From Babylonia areolata (lineage: Eukaryota > Mollusca > Gastropoda > Neogastropoda > Buccinidae), in NCBI RefSeq assembly GCF_041734735.1, contig NC_134884.1, positions 27,712,749 through 27,776,748 on the forward strand: a stretch of DNA of 64,000 nucleotides. The letters run 5' to 3'. Position 1 is the first letter of the stretch. Every line of letters starts with the position of its first letter. The position numbers and the translations under genes were made by a program. The notes under the pieces are model-generated. The model saw only the letters and a program-made list of their open reading frames with translations, searched no databases and had not been told where the DNA came from. This document shows, piece by piece, positions 25,501-35,775 of this stretch.

Positions 25501-28103
25501 CTGCTGTCCTTAATTGATAAAGTTCCGGGCAACGCTGCCAATGCCTCTCAGTATAATCGAACTCAGTTGGGTTGATGGTCTGGAGCAGCACCAGATACCT
25601 TCCTCAACGGCTCCGACAGCCTGTGCGTCTCACTTCGTGTGTTGCTGCTGCTGCACTGAGAGTGAACAGGTCTGGATTCTCCTGTACTCTTCTCTCGTGT
25701 CACAAGACATGCCAAAGGACGGCTACAGGTGGGCGAGTGGTGGCTCGCGACTGTTGTCGTTCCCTTTGCTGGAAGTTGTGTGGCGTCGTGGGACACATGG
25801 GTCATCGACGGAGCATGAAGACTGGCTACCTGTGGCTATAGGGATGGCCTTTGAAAGAGGGACTCCTGTCTCAGTGACCACTGGACCTCAAGCAGTGATA
25901 AATCTTACCTCAAAACACACTCCACTTACCCCTTGATCGACAGGCATATGTAGATATATATTTATCACCTCCCTCAATCCTCCCTCCCCACCACCTGTGT
26001 TTTTAGTTTCGTTATTGTAATTTTTAAATCAGCAGGAATCACACGTGATCCATGAATGTTTTGCCTCTTTTTTTTTCTTGTCCCCCATTTCTTTTTCTCT
26101 TTTCTCCTTTTCATCTTTTTTCCGTTAATGTTTGCATCAGCTGGGGTACGGAGAACAATGAGAGGCCTATCATTTACATGAATTATCCTGAACCTAATAA
26201 CTAGTTTGGCGTTGAATAACATATAAATCAACTTATTTGTTTTTCAGGTGATGTTCACTCCACTTTATGGTGACAACCTCAACTTGACAGGAAGCTTGCT
26301 TAAACTTCCGCTCCACAACTTGATTGAAAAGTCCGGAGAGTGGGAAGTGGAGAAAATCATTACTGCCGAAAAAACTATCCCCAGCCCCGACAATTTTGAA
26401 ATTGGATTCGTGGAGTTCCAGCTGACCCTTTATCGCAAACCCATCTTCTACGTGTTCACGGTTCTGGTTCCCATGGTGATCATGTCGGTCACCGGGGCCT
26501 GTGGCTTCCTGCTGCCCATGCAGTGTGGGGAAAAGGTCTCCTTTCAGGTCAGTTCCATGGGGAATGAAAAATAAATTTATCCAGTCAGTGGGATCGTGCA
26601 GGTTTTTAATGAGTACATGAAGTTGTCTTGGAAGTGTTTTTCTGCTGTATTTTGTAATTAATTATTTTGTCCAATGCCTGGTTTGAGAAGAAGATTGACT
26701 GTAGAAACAGCAAGTCGCATGATCGCACTACATGTCATACCTATCTTAACTGAGTTCTCATTATGAGTGTCTCAATAGCAGAAATCCAGTCTAATTGCAG
26801 CAGTGTCGGAGATTTTGTCCACCCTTGAGATGACCATGATCTTGCAGAGGCAATGAAAGAAAGCAGTTTGCATTTCCTAGTCCCATATTCTCCTTTATTT
26901 GAAAGAAGTTGTGTGCCATACAGAGTTCCTTATTAAAAGAAGGGATTTAAGGTATTGGTGTGTACGAAAAAGTGATGGAGTTGGTGAAAGAGGTGAGGGA
27001 GGAGTGAGTCCTGCCGCTGTGGGCTGGAAGTCATCTTGTCTTAAACTACATTATTATGTGAACAGATATTGAATTGAATGGTACACCCTTGTAGACAGGT
27101 GAAAGAGTTGGACAACAGCTAACCACTTGCCATGTAGACTATGTCACATTCATTCAGATAACGTCTCACCATGTCTTAGGGAGTCATCCCATATTGCTGC
27201 AAAGCTGCGCGACGGTCCCTGGCAACTTTTACTGATATGCAAATTGATTCAGATGACCTATCAACTTACCACAGGTCGCCATCACAATGACATCATATTG
27301 ATACTGATGATATCCAGTCATGTCTGACAGGTGTCCATCATGGTGTCGCTGTCAATCTTCCTGAGCTTCGTCAACGACAGCATGCCCACTACGTCCACCA
27401 GCATCTCCCGGCTGGCTGTGTACGTGGACCTACTCCTCTTGCAGAGTGGTCTGTCCTTGCTGGCCACAGTGACTGTGCTCAGGGGGCACAACCACAGAGA
27501 GAAACTCGACCAGGAACAGAAAGAGCAGAAGACCTCCAACACTACGGGCGCACCAGGTGATGATAATTATGGTGATGATGGTGATATGATACTGTTGCTG
27601 ACAACTACAATATTAGTATCACTACTACTGTAAGGAAATACAGGTGAACCAGGTGATATTGATGATGATGATGATGATGAGGGTAATGATAGTGTTATAA
27701 ATCACAGTCATAAATCTTGATAAAAGTTTGGGTAACAATTTTTAGATATTTTTTTTTTAATAAAAGAAAGCTTTCTCAAATATTCATCAACTGAAGAATT
27801 GATTCCTACACTTGTTTTTACCTACTTTATGCCTGACTCCACGATTTCTAACACGTCAGTCAACTGTGTACTATTGCAGAGCCCCAGAATGTAGCAAGGG
27901 AGGTCACTAGCATGGAACAAAAAGATGGCAGCTGGCAGACAGTTTCCTCTCGCACCAGACGGTTCTGGAGCTGGCTACGTAACGTCATCAGACGATCCTA
28001 CTGCTGCTGCTTCTGCTGCATGCCCCCCGAGTACATGAATGTCTTCTTCTTCGTCCTGTTTCTGTCAACCTCTTTGGCCGGCCCACTTGTGTTCCTCTTT
28101 TGA
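12097..28103 (+). CDS. Cys-loop ligand-gated ion channel subunit A (nicotinic receptor-like, orphan)
   Basis: Six exons (12097-12330, 15488-15655, 16465-16593, 26248-26547, 27331-27556, 27880-28103) give 426 aa. In order: a signal peptide (about residues 5-22); an extracellular domain with the signature loop [16 protein letters not shown] (C162-x13-C176); TM1 about 242-267; TM2 after GEK; TM3 about 305-327; a short cytoplasmic loop; and TM4 at the very C-terminus. Glu at -1' and Asp at 20' of TM2 predict cation selectivity. The usual acetylcholine contacts are replaced: loop D Trp by Ser85, loop A Tyr by Val127, loop B Trp by Leu183, and there is no vicinal Cys pair in loop C. The product is therefore a membrane receptor subunit of unknown ligand. 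The second of several ATGs is chosen because gene B starts there after an in-frame stop. Intron 3 (9.7 kb) is swollen by retroelements. Confidence 0.88.
12681..12740. repeat. (TA)n microsatellite in intron 1 of channel A
   Basis: Thirty uninterrupted TA units. A (TA)n tract also sits in intron 1 of gene B at 52398-52441, but the flanks differ. Confidence 0.9.
12940..13300 (+). mobile_element. L2/CR1-like LINE, 5' piece of a split reverse transcriptase
   Basis: Translated in shifting frames this gives the finger and palm part of a non-LTR reverse transcriptase. It includes KKPSLDLHV, a stretch like [11 protein letters not shown], and [13 protein letters not shown] followed by [11 protein letters not shown]. 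It stops near 13300 and resumes at 14405 with [17 protein letters not shown]. The copy is decayed, with several frameshifts and stops. Confidence 0.6.
13300..14405 (-). mobile_element. RTE-like LINE fragment inserted into another LINE
   Basis: On the minus strand from 14395 down: [20 protein letters not shown], then [38 protein letters not shown], the degraded catalytic box ([10 protein letters not shown] instead of FADDIDGLAG), [17 protein letters not shown], and near 13440 the C-terminal [12 protein letters not shown]. The palm Asp-Asp is lost, so the enzyme is dead. It splits the + strand LINE around it. Confidence 0.65.
14405..14790 (+). mobile_element. L2/CR1-like LINE, 3' piece of the split reverse transcriptase
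   Basis: It continues the element of 12940-13300: [30 protein letters not shown], with PQC for the usual PQG, then decayed sequence and [19 protein letters not shown]. The remaining intron up to 15487 shows no further feature. Confidence 0.55.
15488..15655 (+). CDS. Channel A exon 2 (loops D and A)
   Basis: The acceptor TCCACAG ends at 15487 and the donor GTGAGC starts at 15656. The 56 codons contain [13 protein letters not shown] (the W-x-x-x-x-L-x-W-N strand) and [16 protein letters not shown] (loop A). Trp of loop D reads Ser and Tyr of loop A reads Val. Confidence 0.88.
15950..16440. repeat. Degenerate trinucleotide low-complexity tract in intron 2
   Basis: The stretch is rich in GCTACT, TACTAC and CCACCA triplets, so it yields spurious Cys/Tyr/Thr-rich frames. 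It is missing from intron 2 of gene B, which is only 161 bp against 809 bp here. Confidence 0.7.
16465..16593 (+). CDS. Channel A exon 3 (loop E and Cys-loop)
   Basis: The acceptor TGTCCAG ends at 16464 and the donor GTAAGG starts at 16594. The 43 codons hold [17 protein letters not shown] (loop E) and the canonical C-x13-C Cys-loop with YYPFD, the hallmark of pentameric ligand-gated channels. Confidence 0.92.
16617..16660. repeat. (GT)n at the 5' end of intron 3
   Basis: This run sits 23 bp after the donor, following GGTTACTATGTTTACACC. The same arrangement occurs in gene B at 56224-56271, so the repeat is older than the duplication. Confidence 0.9.
16870..18215 (-). mobile_element. Jockey-like LINE fragment, RT tail plus RNase H
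   Basis: On the minus strand from about 18100 to 16880 are pieces of the RT connection ([31 protein letters not shown]). An RNase H domain follows with [15 protein letters not shown] and a tail [17 protein letters not shown] that resembles the usual zinc-type C-terminus. Several frameshifts and stops show that it is dead. It sits antisense in intron 3 of channel A. Confidence 0.65.
18664..18685 (+). repeat. G22 homopolymer
   Basis: An uninterrupted run of 22 G. It is a site of likely sequencing or length error and a possible G-quadruplex. Confidence 0.85.
18835..19330 (-). mobile_element. Rex/CR1-type LINE 3' fragment
   Basis: On the minus strand the C-terminal part of a non-LTR RT is readable: [39 protein letters not shown], and in the next frame [10 protein letters not shown] and [32 protein letters not shown] block marks its 3' end at about 18850. 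It ends about 65 bp before the copia element. Confidence 0.7.
19395..19598 (+). repeat. Copia 5' LTR
   Basis: 204 bp, begins TGTTAAGATAG and ends TTGTCAACA. It holds AATAAA within GGAATAAATACCGG. It pairs with 23475-23678. Confidence 0.92.
19599..19613 (+). other. Copia primer-binding site, half initiator-tRNA type
   Basis: GGTTATAGGCCCAGT directly follows the LTR. It matches the complement of the initiator tRNA-Met anticodon arm apart from one or two bases. This is the internal tRNA priming known for Drosophila copia rather than 3'-CCA priming. Confidence 0.75.
23475..23678 (+). repeat. Copia 3' LTR
   Basis: The same 204-bp sequence as the 5' LTR with a handful of differences. It is followed by the target duplicate ATATG at 23679-23683 and preceded by the purine-rich AAGTGGGGG. 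Confidence 0.92.
23684..26247. other. Rest of intron 3 of channel A
   Basis: The stretch includes the hairpin at 25241-25387. The last part, from about 26030, matches the end of intron 3 in gene B. The open frames near 24058-24495 and 25514-25936 match no family I know. A stretch at 23860-23990 (AGGGTAAATTGCCTTCGGG) recalls one at 18235-18290 (GCCTGAAGGCAAGTTACCC) in reverse and may be a shared unknown repeat. Confidence 0.5.
25241..25387. repeat. Inverted repeat (hairpin) in intron 3
   Basis: The left arm 25241-25289 (ACAACAATAAAGAGTGGTAA...) pairs with the right arm at about 25332-25387, read in reverse as ACAACAATCAACAGTGGTAA. The arms share TCTCCATTTACA and ACAACTTCAAGTCA, with a small insert in one arm. 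The loop is about 40 bp. It looks like a short fold-back element; no family is recognised. Confidence 0.7.
26248..26547 (+). CDS. Channel A exon 4 (loops B, F, C and TM1)
   Basis: The acceptor TTTTCAG ends at 26247 and the donor GTCAGT starts at 26548. The 100 codons start [15 protein letters not shown] (loop B with no Trp), pass [13 protein letters not shown], a loop C without the Cys pair, and end in TM1 [19 protein letters not shown] and the TM2 entry [10 protein letters not shown]. Confidence 0.9.
27331..27556 (+). CDS. Channel A exon 5 (TM2 and TM3)
   Basis: The acceptor TGACAG ends at 27330 and the donor GTGATG starts at 27557; the exon leaves in phase 1. TM2 [18 protein letters not shown] is followed by [20 protein letters not shown] and TM3. 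The intron falls inside TM2, between positions 4' and 5'. Confidence 0.9.
27880..28103 (+). CDS. Channel A exon 6 (cytoplasmic tail of loop and TM4)
   Basis: The acceptor ATTGCAG ends at 27879 and completes a GAG codon across the junction. It encodes a short basic loop [13 protein letters not shown], a cysteine cluster YCCCFCC (residues 394-399), then TM4 [18 protein letters not shown] and the stop TGA at 28101-28103. Confidence 0.88.
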
Positions 28104-29208
28104 TGGGAAACTGGTAGATGCTACCATTATTGATTTTATTATTGATTTCTTGAAGGCATTTGGCGTGGTCTCACCATGCAGGAAGCTAGCTTTTGCACAA
28201 TCTTTCACTTTATAGTGTCGTCAGTCCACTCAGCAATCAGTTGTTGCCTTTCTCAGATGTGTTTGGAGCGGTGCTTGAAGGCGTTTCCTCCAGGACTAAC
28301 TCGATGAGTAGTCGCTGAATTGTCCTCGATCCTCCTCTTCTTTCACTGTTACATTAACGATCTCTGAGCATCTGTCCAGCTTAGTTCCCACGAGGACCAC
28401 CTGTCAGTGTAACTTGTCATGAGACAGACAAGGATGAAGGAGTGTGGTCATGCACCTCTATCCAGCTGTAAAAATACCACACCGTTGTACAAAGCCACCA
28501 GAACAAGTTTAACACTTAGGAATAGAGTAGAGGGGAAAGCACTTTCCAAAAGAGCTGTGTTTAAAAGTAGAATCGTATGGAAAAAGCCATTGATCGTTTC
28601 AAAAACCAAGATATTCACCAACAAGATGATAGCTGTGATAGTATTGACAAACAAGTATTTTTGTCTGTAATTCAAATTTTGACGGTGTTATTTGAATATA
28701 GAAAAAGTTTACTCATATACTGATCATTTTTCATTCACCACTACTTACCCAGCTTGAATAGTTCAAAGTCTTCTTATCGTTTCATGACAGCGAAGACTAG
28801 ACTAAAAACAGACATTAGTATCATAATTTTTTATGTTTGATGCTTTTGTCAATCCCAAGAAAAAAATTGTTTATGACTGACTGTGGGCGGTATCCTATGG
28901 TCTGTTGTAGCTGTTCTAATCTCTGGTCCAGTACTGTATCACGTTGCTGTAAATGTTACTCAGCGGGTAACCATCTCTGGCAGTTCCTACGTCCTCAACG
29001 CAGTTGTAGTGCACTTCGTTCTCAACATCTCTTCACTGTCGCGGGCATTCCTGTGATGCAGTTGTCCTCTTCTTTTGCAAGTCCTTATCCGTGGCAGGTT
29101 ACGTGTGTAACCGATTATATATTTATCAAATCGTCAGTTAGCGACACCATCATGTATACATGCCCATAGTCGTCGTCGCATCTGTCATTTCAATTGGTTA
29201 AGATAAGA
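28104..29208 (+). other. 3' flank (probable 3' UTR) of channel A
   Basis: The flank is closely similar to 60889-62580 after gene B. An 83-codon frame at 28419-28670 keeps its start in gene B (61191) but diverges by indels after about 39 codons, so it is taken as non-coding. I saw no AATAAA before the retroelement block starts at about 29210. Confidence 0.6.
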
Positions 29209-29209
29209 A

Positions 29210-29636
29210 TAACTTTATTATTTAGAGAAATTACATCGGGTGCGGCAAGACAAACGTAGACAATTACTCAACACAAAAACATAAACATGACTTATTCAAA
29301 AAGAAGCAGTAACATATAAGACATTAATATATAAACTATCGCATATATTCACTTAATCAAAGTGTTGTAATTAATCATTATTGTTAACATATTGAAATAC
29401 ACCAAGGTTAACATTGCATGTATTATATTGCACATTAATTAAGATAAGAATGAATTTATCATTACATAGTAATTATCAATAAAAGTATATGGAAAGACAC
29501 GAACATTGCACTATTTCTATTGCACATTCATCCTGCACACTGTCACACAGATTTAAGTAAATGATTGTCTCAGAAATTTAAACAAAGTGCAATTTATCAT
29601 GCATGCACTTTTACACGTACCCGCATGCAAGCGCAG

Positions 29637-29678
<42 letters not shown>

Positions 29679-32007
29679 ACTGAACCCATTGATTGTCAGA
29701 TTAACTTTTTGTTGTACTGACATTTTAGCAACATTTGAATAAATATTAACTGAGCAACACAAAGAAAATCAAATTTGAGGAAAAAAACCCCCCAATGATA
29801 TGAATTTAAAAAGAACAACATATTTAACAAATCAATTTACCAAATTTTAATAATATCAGTACTTCAAAAATGTTTTAACACACACACATATACTCGCAGG
29901 CGTGTATCCCCCACCCACCCCCTACATACGTCCATGCATGCACACAGACGCCCATTCAAATTCTCCCACCTCATCCCCCTACCCCAAGTACGCTTGTATA
30001 GTCACATTTTGAATTCATTCCTCCGCTCCAAAGACGTGTAAGTGTTCACACCCACGTGCACAAGCTCTCTCCCTCTGTCAATCCCTCACACACACACACA
30101 CGCTCTCTCTCTCTCTTTCTCTCTCACCTACACCCCCACCCACCTCCACACATACATTTGTACTAACATACCTTCACACACACACACATTTTAACAAAGA
30201 AAAAGAAGAAATGAATAAATTAACATAAGAGAGAGAGAAGATTAAGAAGACAAAAAAGTAGTGTACTTCACTGCCTACATGCAGTATGCAGTCATTAAAT
30301 TAAGGTTTCATAATGTAATCAAGACGACATATTACATGTTAGAGTCGAACAGTTCCACTAATAAGAATAATGAGAACTTTGCTCTACAAGTAAATCTGAC
30401 GTTATCACCCCAAACGAAACACTACTTTGGATTAAACAAAACAGAGGGTAAACTCTGCAGCATATAATACATAAAAGAAAAGAAAAAAACAGGATGAAAT
30501 AAATTAAAAAAACCGACCAATTGGATGGCTTTTGATTAAGTCAACTGCAGTTTTTGTCTGAGACAAACCATTTTCTTTGTCAGGGTGTAAAACGCTGGAC
30601 ATGGTAAATGGAAGATTAAAGGATGTAATCATATCTTGAAGGGGTTTGAAATGTGAACGTGTGTCTGAACATTCGAGCAAAAAACGTGGGATGTCAAGGG
30701 TCTCACCACATACACATAGTGGTGACGGTTTCAAAAATCTGCATAACCATGCATTAGTTCTAAGCCTGTGTGTCAAGTTTCTTGTGGAAGTTGATCCTGG
30801 GAGGGGTGGAGGGGCAGGGCGGGGTTAGTGCCTTGCTTTACTGGAAGAGAGAGATCCCACCAGAGCTTCTTATTTGAGTTTTCTAAGAACAGTTTGTTTG
30901 AAACTAACAGGCTTCAGAAACAGAAATAGGAATATTGTAATTGATTGAAACTGAATTGTTTGATGCAGCTTCCTTGGCACAAAAATCGGCCATTTCGTTG
31001 TCACGAAGACTAGAATGTCCAGGAACCCACAAGTGTGAAATGTCGGAACCTCGCATAATTAACTGGTGGATTAAATACAAAATTTCGTACATAATATGTG
31101 CTCGTTCAGATGAATATTTATTATTTAAAGCCATCAATGCCGGTTTTGAATCAGATATTATAAGAATTTTTGGAGGCATATCACTATTAAAAAAAAAGAA
31201 AAAAAAGGTGAAAGCCATCAGAATTGCAAACAATTCAGCAGTAAAAAATGAACAACCTTTAGTTAAGTGGAATCTCTTTTTAATTTTAAGCTAGGGGATT
31301 ACAAAAGCAGCCCCAACTTCAGAGTTGCTACTAAATGATCAGTCTGTGAAAACACGGAGGTAATATTTAAAATGTGTATTAATCAGTAATTTCCTGTGTT
31401 CATGTAATGGTAAAACACCAGCTTCTTTGCATGTTTTGTCGATTGAAGCCCATCGCGGTAACCCAAGTGCGATCTTAAAAGCTATGGAATCGATACTTGT
31501 CAGTTTATGAAGATCAGAGTTTGAAGCAGTGAAATAGACTTCCTGACCATATGATATAATTGAGCCGACTCGTCCCATTGCAGCATTGATAAGATTACTG
31601 CCACAATTTATAACAGGGATTCCAGAAAGCACATGTAATAGAGCTATTTTCTTCCTCACCTTCTCAGTAAGGTAGCTTATATGTTTGGTCCAAAAAAGTT
31701 TATAATGGAAGATAACACCGAGAAATTTCACCTGTTTATTCGGATATATGATAGTGTCATTTACCTTGATTTTAATAGCATTCCTGCCTTCAAATTCAAT
31801 CAACTTTTTAGTAAATATGACGAAAACAGTCTTTTCAGCAGACATGAGAAAACCACTTTCTTTCATATATTCCACAATGTTGTCGATGGCATCTTGAACA
31901 TGCGTAATAGTTTTATTTCGTTTTGTTGTATTTTTTGTAATATTACTGTTTACATTCGTCCAGAGAGCTATGTCATCTGGGTGGTGTGTGTCCATCGAGA
32001 TCAATGA
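29210..32007 (-). mobile_element. I-clade-like LINE, 3' half (RT end, RNase H, 3' UTR)
   Basis: On the minus strand, 32004-31339 encodes the RT palm onward: HHPDDIALWT (DD kept, flanks altered), SAEKTVFVIFT, VKFLGVIF. Then 31233-30904 gives RNase H (ISDSKPALMALNNKY, HLWVPGHSSLRDNEMAD), and 30776-30504 a C-terminal CVCGE...FLLEC segment. The non-coding 3' end (about 30500 to 29210) has two TTAAGATAAGAA repeats and microsatellites. Stops and frameshifts separate the parts. RNase H after RT points to the I/Nimb group; the clade is provisional. Confidence 0.72.
29641..29676. repeat. (CA)n microsatellite
   Basis: An uninterrupted CA run within the 3' non-coding part of the LINE; further CA/CT-rich tracts follow at 30085-30185. 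Confidence 0.85.
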
Positions 32008-33080
32008 TGACCATCGTTGTCATCCAGCTGGGGGATGGGGGGAGGGTGGTGGTGGTGGGGTGGGGTGGGGATGCTCATGAATCTATCTGTGAATGCGCAG
32101 ATGGCTGAATAGTCCAATCTGCGCACGAAATGTTCGCTGACAGTTGGGGCAGACAAAGACAGGCATATCATTGTCAGGGAGCTTGTTTGCCCGTGACTTT
32201 CTGGCCTGCCTCTTCTGAACAGCTGCAGCAGTCCTGTTGGCCTCGCACAACTTGGCGCCTTTGTGCACAGCAGCGCGCCATTTGTCACGGTTCACTGCAG
32301 ATTCCTCCCAGGAGTCAGGGCTGATATCAAACGCTGGGACTGCATCAGGATGGTGAAGATGCTGGGAAGGGTGGCTTTTGCAAGCACCTCCGTGTCTGGG
32401 GTCCTGTCTTGCCACTTGATGTTCAGTAGCTTCCTGAGGCATGTTGTGTGGAAGTGGTTCAGCTTCTTGGCGTGTCGTTGGTACACACTGTCCAAGTTTC
32501 GCAGGCGTACAGTAGTGTGGGGAGAACTACTGCTCTGTAGACTTTTAGCTTGGTCTCAAGACCAATGCCTCTTCTGTTCCAGACATTTGCACATAGTCTA
32601 CCAAAGGTTGCGCTTGCTCTTGCAATCCTGACGTTCACTTCATCGTCGATGTGAAGAGGAGTTGCGCAACGTCGACCTCACTCTCTCTTCCGGGTTCACC
32701 AAGATATCCTTTCGGTGTCTCATCTTGCTCTCTGCACTCCACAGTGCGTTGCTGTAACCGCCTTCCTCTCCGTTGAACCGATAGGTTTCTTCCGCAGATT
32801 CTGCCGGATCCAGACTTCGCATGCATGGGTAGACACACCCCGGGGGCCAACTGCGTGTGGCATGCACACAGCACGGTGGAGCTAGATGGCCGTCGGTGGC
32901 TCTCCTGAGCCGACGCCCTTTTATGGATCTCGTTTTTAATTCCATAAGGGTGTCTAGCCACCCGCCTCACCAGTCCCGGAAGGGAGCTGTGGGAGTGCCG
33001 GTTTAGTCGCCGGCAACCCGACTGTCACGTGACCGGTCGAGGTTGAGGACCCACCTACAACCCGACAGGCCCCGCGCAAT
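32008..33080 (-). mobile_element. Internally deleted RTE-like LINE inserted in the I-like LINE
   Basis: On the minus strand 32640-32083 reads as a non-LTR C-terminus: LLNIKWQDRTPDTEVL, DSWEESAVNRDKWRAAVHKG and a final C2H2 finger VCPNCQRTFRAQIGLFSHLR. Upstream of about 32650 the expected RT body is missing. Instead a GC-rich stretch follows, with GGGAGCTGTGGGAGTGCCGG in reading order of the + strand, which resembles a LINE 5' UTR. So 5' and 3' ends are joined with the middle lost (inference). Confidence 0.55.
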
Positions 33081-34814
33081 CTAATAAAAGAAAATTTAAG
33101 AAAAATGGGTCTCCGGATCCTCGCACGCTCAATTAAATGCAGCCAACGCCAAGAATTTATACACAATACCAAACTTTATTCACTCACTCACACAGACATA
33201 CTGACAACCGAAACAGCAGTGAGGCCTAAACTATTTCCCTTAATCCCCCCTCCACTCCCCAAACTTACTAACCCGCTAATACAAATCGCCACATCATAAG
33301 TGGGAATGAGAGAAAAATAAATGAGTAAATCACATTCGCTCGAACATACACACTCACCCCTCTTGTGCACTGCCCTCACACATGCACACGCATCCTCTAC
33401 CGTCCATGTATGGCTCGCATTGGTTCTGAACACGAGGGTCCTTGCCACAGACAACCCAAGATGCCGGCGACCACTGAGAGTCCTAGTCCTTCTGCAGACA
33501 GGGCATGCAAAGCGGCGATCTTCATGTACGTCGGGGACACCCTTGTGACCGACTCCGGGAATTCACAGGCGCAGGGAAGGCTGCGGGTGCCCAGGACAAC
33601 GGCAGAGGCTGGGGAAGGTGGATTGCGTGAGTCCAAGACGACCTTAACACCCGGGGAACGTGCAGGACTCGTCGGAACACTCTTCGGAGCTGTAAAGAGA
33701 CTCGAGTCAAGAGTCAAGCACAAGAAAAACAATGCATGTGCTAAAGAAGACACACAGAGGGGTTTCGCACACACTCACACGTACAGCTGAATGCCTTAAT
33801 ACAACTGTTTACAAAAAAACAATAACAGAATATGTGTGCACACAGATATACATAAATCTGAATCCACAAGGATTGGCAGGGCCATACTGCACTGAAATTA
33901 AAGTATATATTTTAAATGCAGCAATAACAACAACACCAAAAACCTGAAATACATATCAGTGGCCGCTCCCTGTCTATAGAAAAACAACAAAACTAGCATT
34001 CTTCACTCTTCCAACCTGACTCACCTCAAGAGCTCGTGAGGGAAAAACATAAGGGAGATTAAATCCCTGGAACTAGAATGTAGTTCCAGACCCCCTGGTC
34101 GGACATGGACCCAGGAAACGTAGTGGCACTGGAGGCCCCAAACCCGAACCGAATCGGTAAAAACCTCCTCCAAAATGAATGGAGCAGGAACAGCCCCACA
34201 CAGTTGCTAAGTGCGGCGTTGGTGAGAGTTGGCCCCGTGCTCGTTCCGGAATAATGGCAGTCCCACAATTCCTTGCTGCGATGCACGCTTCCGTTTCCGC
34301 CCCAGTACTCCACCACAAAGTCGTTGGACAACAGTTCCGTGTTTAGAGTCAAGTTGAAGTGAAACTCTTTGCCGTTGGCGCGAAGTTTGTAAAACACACT
34401 GTTCTTCCCCAGTTGATCTGACCCGTCGAGGTAGATTCCGTGTGAGTTGTCCTTATCAAACCTGTAGCTGAGCTTAACAACGTGCAGATATGCATGCACG
34501 AGAAAAAGAAAACATCAACCTGAGCTGACTAGAGGGAGGGAAGGAACACACGCTCACGTGCGCGTACACCCGCACACATGCACGCACGCACATAAATAAA
34601 GAAAGAAAGAAAGGGAAAAAGAAAAAACAAAACAAAACAAACAACAACAAAAAAAACCCCAGCGAAAATCATGACGTATTCGAGGGGTCAAGTTGACCAA
34701 AATCTCCCCTTTTTTTTCCCCCAACACTACACTGTCGCACGCGACACCGACCCTGAACAGGTTGTACTGGATTACAGGTTACCAGTAGCAGATCTAATGA
34801 CCTGACCTGACTGT
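33081..34814. other. Inserted DNA of mixed origin holding a host-gene fragment
   Basis: This lies between the RTE-like piece and the resumption of the I-like LINE at about 34815. Apart from the ADAMTS-like fragment (34200-34475) and low-complexity DNA at 34540-34660, no family is recognised. The frames at 33365-33790 on both strands have no known match. Confidence 0.4.
34200..34475 (-). pseudogene. ADAM/ADAMTS propeptide-like exon fragment
   Basis: The minus-strand frame reads LSYRFDKDNSHGIYLDGSD, then FYKLRANGKEFHFNLTLN, TELLSNDFVVEYWGG, and WDCHYSG, ALSNCVGL. The order (F-x-L...G-x-x-F-x-x-N-L, L-L-x-x-x-F-V-V-E, C-H-Y-x-G, A-x-S-x-C-x-G-L) is that of the reprolysin propeptide of secreted ADAMTS metalloproteases. 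Homology fades after NCVGL, consistent with an exon end there (CTGT|GTGGGG is a possible donor). No metalloprotease or thrombospondin exons are near. It is most simply a captured or displaced gene piece inside transposon DNA, though a real distant gene cannot be excluded. Confidence 0.5.
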
Positions 34815-35775
34815 AGATATTTGTGTTGATATTTTTCATATCATAAAGCATTAGTGAAAACAGAGTGGGAGAAATCACACTTCCCTGGGGAACCCCCATA
34901 TTGATGGACCTGAATCTGGATAACATACCACTTAATCTCACCTGAAATATCCTCTGGGATAAGAATGATTTAAGAAATCTAAGAAAACGACCTCCCAACC
35001 CCACTGTATTTGTTTTATGAATCAGTTTATAGTGCCACACAGATTCATAGGCTCTATGAATATCAAAGAATGTTGCGACCGTGGAGTGACGCTTTGCGAG
35101 TGCCTGCTTAACATGAGAAGTTAGATGGACAACATGATCAGTAACACCCCTACCTCTTCTAAAACCAGCCTGAAAAATAGGTAAGATTCCTTTCTTCTCC
35201 AGAAAGTGTTCTAATCTAGCTTTCAAAATTCTCTCGAAAACCTTCCCAAAATGGGGTGTTAACAAAACAGGTCGGTGACTGGTAGGGTTAGATTTAGGTT
35301 TTCCTTGTTTGTGAATGGGTACTATGGTTGCTTTCTTCCAATCAGTTGGAAGGATACCAGAATTCCAGCAAATCTGAAAAAAATCTAACACTCTTTTGAA
35401 AAAGATATTTGGAAAATGTCTGATCATGCTGTACGATATTGGATCTGAGCCTGTCGCAACTTTCCCTGACTTAACAGCATCGAGAGCACGGTATAGACCC
35501 CCCAGTGTTAGGTCTGCATTAAATGTAAGATGCACTGATATCAGTCTTATGTTTTTCATAGGGGCATTCCATAGCTTCAAACTGTTTCCCTCTCTTTTGC
35601 TTATAGGACAGTAAGTATTCTGTTTCACTCATTTTTGCGAATGTATCAGCAAATAACTCGGCTTTCTCTTCCCTAGTTTTATACACAATATTATTTTCAT
35701 ACAAAGGAGGTTCAGGAAGATTATAAACACCCTTTATTTGTTTATTTCTCTCCACAGTTTTGAAGAGGCAGTCGG
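34815..35775 (-). mobile_element. I-like LINE, reverse transcriptase 5' half
   Basis: On the minus strand: YKTREEKAELFADTFAKM, LPTDWKKATIVPIHKQGKP, SHRPVLLTPHFGKVFERI, FQAGFRRGRGVTDHV, FFDIHRAYESVWHYKL (first catalytic Asp present), and NMGVPQGSVISPTLFSLMLY. It breaks off at NINTNIYSQ; the catalytic DD lies 2.8 kb away at 31980 because of the nested insert. Confidence 0.78.

Noticed and set aside
28419-28670. An 83-codon frame after gene A with a similar frame after gene B (61191)
   Set aside because: The shared first 39 codons follow from the recent duplication; indels then shift the two frames apart, so there is no sign of protein-level conservation.
32083-32442. C2H2 zinc-finger gene on the minus strand
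   Set aside because: The finger is the known C-terminal end of a non-LTR reverse transcriptase; the preceding residues are RT tail motifs.
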